From: Owenia fusiformis
Taxonomy: Eukaryota; Annelida; Polychaeta; Sabellida; Oweniidae
NCBI GenBank assembly: GCA_903813345.2
Contig: CAIIXF020000214.1
Location: 1-25,000 of the forward strand
Length of the DNA: 25,000 bases
Reading direction: 5' to 3'
Below the pieces are notes generated by a model. The model saw only the letters and a program-made list of their open reading frames with translations, made no database searches and was not told the DNA's origin. The position numbers and the translations under genes were made by a program. Below, piece after piece: positions 21,301-25,000 of the stretch. Each line of letters opens with the position of its first letter. Within the stretch, counting starts at the first letter, position 1.

Positions 21301-24300
21301 ATCGGCTTTGAAGAAATGTCATATGAAGCTGTAAATTATGCATCATTTCGTTATCATAGTGGTTATAAAATTTGCCATGAAATTAAAATGCAGTTATAAG
21401 ATGGCCTAATGTCTTGAATAATGTAATGCAATGTAATTTCTTTAGTTATTTAGGTTTGCTCGTTTGTGACATCTCACCCTTTTGTGATCTGTTGTTTTTT
21501 TCTTTTGGTCATTGTCAATGTGAGTATTCAAGTCATCGTTCATATTATTATTTAGGTACTAGTCGTTCAGCATCTCCGGCACTCAAACGCCAGGTAGTCC
21601 TAGGCAGACCAAATGACATATTCGGACAATATGGAGAGGCAGTGTTTGATGAGCTATTCTTTTGGGATTCTTGGAAGCACAAAGACTTCATCGATGTGTT
21701 CTTTGATGTCTTCTCAGAGAGTCTGGTGTATTACGCCTCAATGGAGCAAGTTCGCGGAAATTCTCTTCCAGGAGCTGGTATCTATGGGACTGTTAACGAC
21801 AACACAGTTACAGTGAAGGGAATACTTGGGAAGGGAATATTGTTGAATGGAATGAACCAATATGTGAATATGTCCAATCCCTTTGCAAACATTAGTCGAG
21901 ATTCTTTTGGTAAGTAGCAATTGCTAATTAAGAAGTATTCAAATGTATTTGTGCATATTGATAACACGGGTCCGTTTTTTCAAAAACGGCATACAGTTAG
22001 TTACAGATCCACATAAAAAAAGAAAAATTGATTTGTGGATACGCCACTAAACAATGGTTTGAGACATTGATCAGTCCTTGATCTTATCAATGATGATATT
22101 CCCAAAAAACCTGCAGTGCTAAGAAATAAAATTGCAATGATTGTGTAAATACAAAACCATTACCGACTTGAATTATAAAAAAGTTCACGTTGTCATTGAT
22201 AAGCCTGGACCTACTGATTAACTACAGGTGACCTAGACATGTCTGAGGAAGACGGAGCAACGCTAGCGTTTTGGATGAAAATTGTGTCGAAAAACTCAAC
22301 ATCGGACATGTATTACTTCTCAAGCGGTGATATAACAGAAATGTCAAGTGGTGTAACGGTGCTTTGCAAGAACGAGACGATCCTCACATTGATGTGGACT
22401 TCTACAAAGTTTTGGAAGACTTCGTGGGATAGCCCAGTGAAGGGAATGTGGCACCATTTAATTATCGCCTTGGATAAAAATCTTGGATTGATGGAGTTTT
22501 ATGTCGATGGGGTCAAAGTCGATGAAGATGATGCGCGTGAGAGGGTTTTATATTTACTTGCTATAATATCATTACATGTTCTACATGCTTATAAATATTT
22601 AACATATAGTTTTGAGGACATGCAGTCATTATCTTTTGACATGCGCAAATGTCTTTTTGTAAGATTTTCATTTCAACTATGGCGGTCGTTCGGATGTCTG
22701 ACAACGGTTGCATATCCAAACCTAATAAAATCCTATTAATATATATGTTATCCACATGCATCTCACCAGCTAAGCACCTCATAGTTAAGATAATTGAATT
22801 GTTTAAAATTCGTACCTAATCTACTTGGAGTAGCTTGCCATTCCCGTTTAAGCTTACGTAGCAACGCAGCAACATAGCAAAATGATCTGGAGTTGGGAAT
22901 TTTTTACGAGAGCTATTAGTGCTCAATACGCGTCTTCTATATGCATTCATCAGACCATACCAAGGAGATAATTATCAGCCAATCAAATTTATGAAATAGA
23001 TTTTGCGAATGCGCATAAAACGAGTGCACAAATCCACATTCATTATCGAACCATTTGCAATAGAGCCATAAGCTGTCGATAAAATTGACGATCGACAAAA
23101 ATTCATTTAAAAAATAAAAGAGAATTGACGGCGTACTCGACCATTCCTGGATCCTCGAATTTCAGTGTAGGATAAAATCTTCCGGGACTTGTCGAATGAG
23201 GCAAGACTCTGGGTCGAGAGACAATGGCATCATCCCAAAATAAAGTGTCAGTGAAAAATATCAACATGCGCAGGACACATTTTCGTAACGCTATATTAGA
23301 GTACAGTGTAGGCTCAAGGAGGATTGGCTCTAAGACTGCAACATTTCTTGCCATGTATGGAGCTGTCGTGATTTCAAAAATCTTATTCAAACTGCCGTCA
23401 TTTTGTTCTTTTCAACATTTGAATCGTGAATTCTGGTCTTATTTTCAGACAAAATATTCCAAAATTCACAGGAAATAATCGAGATATTGGTTCCAATCTT
23501 TATGACTGTTTGAATTTATAGTCGGTAATATTTCAGAAAATAACGACATTTTGACGTTTTCATTGTTGAAAAATATGAGTTGCGATCCTGGGAGCCAATT
23601 TTCCTTGGTCTAGAGTTATGTGTTTTATCCCGATTCATATTTTATATAACACTTTTATATATAACGTGTTTTATATAACATCATGTTTAATGTATAACTA
23701 TGTGTTTTGTTTAACTACCTTTTCATATAAATACATACATTGTATTCTCTATGTAACTATTTCCATTACATAACTGTATATTTTGTATATGATTTATATA
23801 TCAAGGCAATGTTTTTGTTTTTAAAACATTAATATATCGTGCATTTCAATTTTTCAATTTACAGCAGATAATAGGGACGCTTTGCCTCAACTCGACCAAG
23901 ATGTTTTCTTCGGAAGGCCTAAGAATGCGATACAAAACGTTGGAGAGATTATCATTGATGAGGTGATGTTCTGGAATAACTACCATGGATTTGAGTTTGC
24001 TAAACGAATTTATAATATGTATACAGGTATATCATCAAATATAAATCAATAACTCAGTTACATTTAAGTCTTAAAGCCCCTTAAAAATACATATTTTATA
24101 AATTGTTGAGAAAATTAAGCATTTTGCAATAAACTTCACATTTTGCTTTGAATCTTTATTTCCCGATCGCAGTGCCCTTGCAGATATTCAAAGAAAAGCG
24201 GATTATTAAATCTACGCATGTATGGTATAATATATCCCTTAGATCATGTATACTACATGCCCATGGAAGAAACACAACGAGACGTGTTAGTGGGATCAGG

Positions 24301-24907
24301 TCTTAACGCCAAATTGGTCGAGGGAAAGGTCGGTAAAGGAATAAATTTGAATGGCGTAAATCAATGGATTGATCTAGGACAACACGGGGACGAATGTTTT
24401 GGTAGATATATAAAGTGTTATTGTTTTTGGCCTCTTTGAAATATTTTATAATAGCTCTGGGTAAGAAATGTGAAACAAAAAAGAAAATAATCAATTATTC
24501 TTCAAGCCAAGCCAAGTCTTGAAGATAGGATTCATACCCGAACTGTGGGAAATAATCCTCATTTGCAGAATCATGCATTTACTGCTTTGGCATTTGAATT
24601 GTTTCAGGGAATTTGGAAATGTGTCCTCATGGGTATACACTGTCTATGTGGCTAAAGGTTGGACCAAACAATGCCCCTGAGATGTATTATTTTTCAAGTG
24701 TTGAACAGAACGGAACATCGTATGGAATAATTTTACAGAGTTTGGATGGGAAGTTTGTTGTCAAGTTTAGCACTAAGAACAAGATTTGGAGGGTAGACTA
24801 TGCCGGGCAAATGAAAGGCCAGTGGTATCACGTGGTGCTTACGTGGAACCGTGAAGATGGCCTCCATCTTTGGATAGATGGTCACGCAGTGGCAACGGAT
24901 GAAGAGC
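18315..24907 (+). CDS. Type II membrane protein with repeated LamG-like domains (partial, runs past the window)
   Basis: This is probably a cell-surface protein binding glycans or matrix; function unknown. Exons are 18315-18489, 20216-20752, 21556-21909, 22228-22536, 23865-24026, 24243-24401 and 24608-24907, totalling 665 codons so far, with no stop. Every intron is GT-AG and phase 1. The cytoplasmic N-terminus (about 30 residues, CNC near the membrane) is followed by a membrane segment at about 31-53 and no signal peptide. Three concanavalin A-like (LamG_3-type) repeats follow, marked by LDGNNQWVDLG / LNGMNQYVNMS / LNGVNQWIDLG, by MYYFSS three times, and by WTHMLLTW / WHHLIIAL / WYHVVLTW. 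Repeats 1 and 3 keep a Cys pair (ECFG ... C); repeat 2 lacks it. The ATG at 18315 is the first in frame. The third repeat is cut by the window end, and more repeats may follow. Confidence 0.85.
18918..18952. repeat. Two overlapping perfect hairpins
   Basis: CCCGCTC-T-GAGCGGG (18918-18932) overlaps GGGCAGATATA-G-TATATCTGCCC (18930-18952). The GGG at 18930-18932 belongs to both, so the two stems exclude each other. The role is unknown; it may be a remnant of a repeat. Confidence 0.65.
19134..19341 (-). repeat. 3' LTR of the TRIM
   Basis: This LTR of 208 bp contains the tRNA-like segment at 19240-19311. It lacks the CTACAG/CTGTAG hairpin seen in the 5' LTR; the deleted 23 bases are bounded by a repeated AGC. 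Confidence 0.88.
19345..19355 (-). other. Polypurine tract of the TRIM
   Basis: AAAGGGGGAGA on the minus strand lies three bases before the 3' LTR, where the primer for plus-strand synthesis is expected. Confidence 0.75.
19444..19461 (-). other. Primer-binding site for tRNA-Leu
   Basis: On the minus strand TGGTGTCAGAAGTGGGAT lies one base after the 5' LTR. It is complementary to the end of tRNA-Leu (ATCCCACTTCTGACA plus the CCA tail) over all 18 positions. Confidence 0.85.
19463..19695 (-). repeat. 5' LTR of the TRIM
   Basis: This LTR of 233 bp contains the tRNA-like segment at 19571-19642 and, just upstream of it in element orientation, a 7-bp-stem hairpin ACTACAG/CTGTAGT. Confidence 0.88.
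19571..19642 (-). promoter_or_regulatory. tRNA-like segment with internal Pol III promoter boxes in the LTR (also at 19240-19311)
   Basis: On the minus strand TAGCTCAGTCGG fits the A box and GGTTCGATTCC fits the B box. The acceptor ends (GCCTCTT and ACGGGGC) pair at six of seven positions, one of them G-T. The anticodon arm is replaced by the palindrome TTGGATCCAA and the T stem is broken, so it is not a working tRNA gene. It could still start Pol III transcription inside the LTR. Confidence 0.75.
20753..21555 (+). other. Intron 2 of the LamG gene
   Basis: The intron runs from GTAAGC to TTATTTAG. It carries the LTR fragment at 20963-21071 and is otherwise AT-rich. The in-frame stretch before the acceptor (21414-21555) is hydrophobic by chance and is not taken as coding. 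Confidence 0.7.
20963..21071 (-). mobile_element. Fragment of a second Helenus-like LTR with a different tRNA-like core
   Basis: On the minus strand it starts TGGAATGACCTTCGATAGC and continues with the CTACAG/CTGTAG hairpin, as the TRIM at 19134-19695 does. It then has a tRNA-like core: GCTCAGGGGTAGAGC (D arm), CTGACTCGAGAG (anticodon region) and GGTCCTGGGTTC (T arm start). Sequence after the T arm does not match the TRIM LTR, so this is a truncated or diverged copy from a related family. Confidence 0.7.
21910..22227 (+). other. Intron 3 of the LamG gene
   Basis: The intron is 318 bp, from GTAAGT to AACTACAG. Nothing notable is seen inside. Confidence 0.75.
22537..23864 (+). other. Intron 4 of the LamG gene
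   Basis: The intron is 1.3 kb, from GTGAGA to TTTACAG. The part from about 23637 to 23800 is low-complexity, with TTATATAAC-like words repeated irregularly. Open frames at 23103-23390 and 23224-23478 overlap on opposite strands and resemble nothing known. Confidence 0.65.
23865..24026 (+). CDS. Exon 5 of the LamG gene (C-terminal part of repeat 2)
   Basis: This exon has no ATG and is easily missed. It reads DNRDALPQLDQDVFFGRP, then NVGEIIIDEVMFWNNYHGF and FAKRIYNMYTG, the closing strands of a LamG-like fold. It parallels RQVVLGRPNDIFGQYGEAV and DELFFWDSW in exon 3. The acceptor is ACAGCAG, a tandem NAGNAG site that could add or skip one residue. Confidence 0.82.
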
Positions 24908-25000
24908 GTATGTGACCTTTGATATTCATCCCTTAAGTAAGGTCGTTAACTTACGGGACGATTTGGGGAACTCCGTTTTTGTCCGAGGAGTCTTAGCGTT

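Noticed and set aside
23103-23478. Overlapping open frames on both strands in LamG intron 4
   Set aside because: They are mutually antisense, low in complexity at the ends, and without domains; chance frames are the simplest reading.
1-25000. CRISPR arrays, operons, riboswitches or bacterial-type terminators
   Set aside because: The genes are spliced and eukaryotic; no spaced direct-repeat array or operon structure is present.

Overview
This looks like nuclear DNA of an animal, most likely a marine lophotrochozoan such as a bivalve mollusc. The reasons are AT-rich non-coding DNA, multi-exon genes with GT-AG introns, no bacterial gene organisation, and a dense load of DNA transposons, fold-back MITEs and a miniature LTR element. 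The taxon is an inference; no host gene here fixes the species.

Layout. 1-3120 is intergenic: short TTGACCTAG-type repeats, a microsatellite, and a fold-back element at 2070-2906 with ~157-bp inverted arms. 3121-5044 (minus) is a secreted carboxylesterase/cholinesterase-family gene. Its true C-terminus lies in a second exon (3121-3301), giving 583 aa with an intact Ser-Glu-His triad.

5670-17545 reads as one 11.9-kb DNA transposon of the ISL2EU type (PIF-Harbinger/ISL2EU group). It has 23-bp perfect terminal inverted repeats, similarity continuing to about 95 bp, and AT on both sides. It carries two convergent spliced genes: a THAP + HTH + DDE transposase (plus, 6184-8925, 573 aa, D409/D484/E530) and a SAP + SWIM + YqaJ-nuclease protein (minus, 17395-11629, 568 aa). 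Both can be assembled exon by exon with no stop or frameshift. Smaller elements sit inside it. The most striking is a TTAA-flanked 727-bp MITE (16392-17118) that split a formerly continuous coding exon of the SAP-SWIM-YqaJ gene; its own terminal repeat supplies a splice donor, so the insertion can be read as a newly made intron. A 520-bp fold-back with a 5-bp CAAGT duplication (14299-14818), an older fold-back (about 13252-14135) and a third inverted-repeat pair (9905-10591) lie in non-coding parts.

17546-18314 is a flank with a 97-112 bp tandem repeat. From 18315 to beyond the window end runs a host gene for a type II membrane protein with repeated LamG-like (concanavalin A-like) domains. 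Seven exons are visible and every intron is phase 1. Its first intron holds a complete 562-bp miniature LTR retrotransposon (TRIM) on the minus strand: two LTRs carrying a tRNA-like sequence with A and B boxes, a tRNA-Leu primer-binding site, a polypurine tract and a perfect GTAC target duplication. This is the Helenus type. A diverged LTR fragment of a relative lies in the second intron.

The two transposon genes presumably act together: the transposase cuts and joins, and the nuclease protein is an accessory factor of unknown exact role. The esterase and the LamG gene are host genes that flank the insertion and show no functional link to it.
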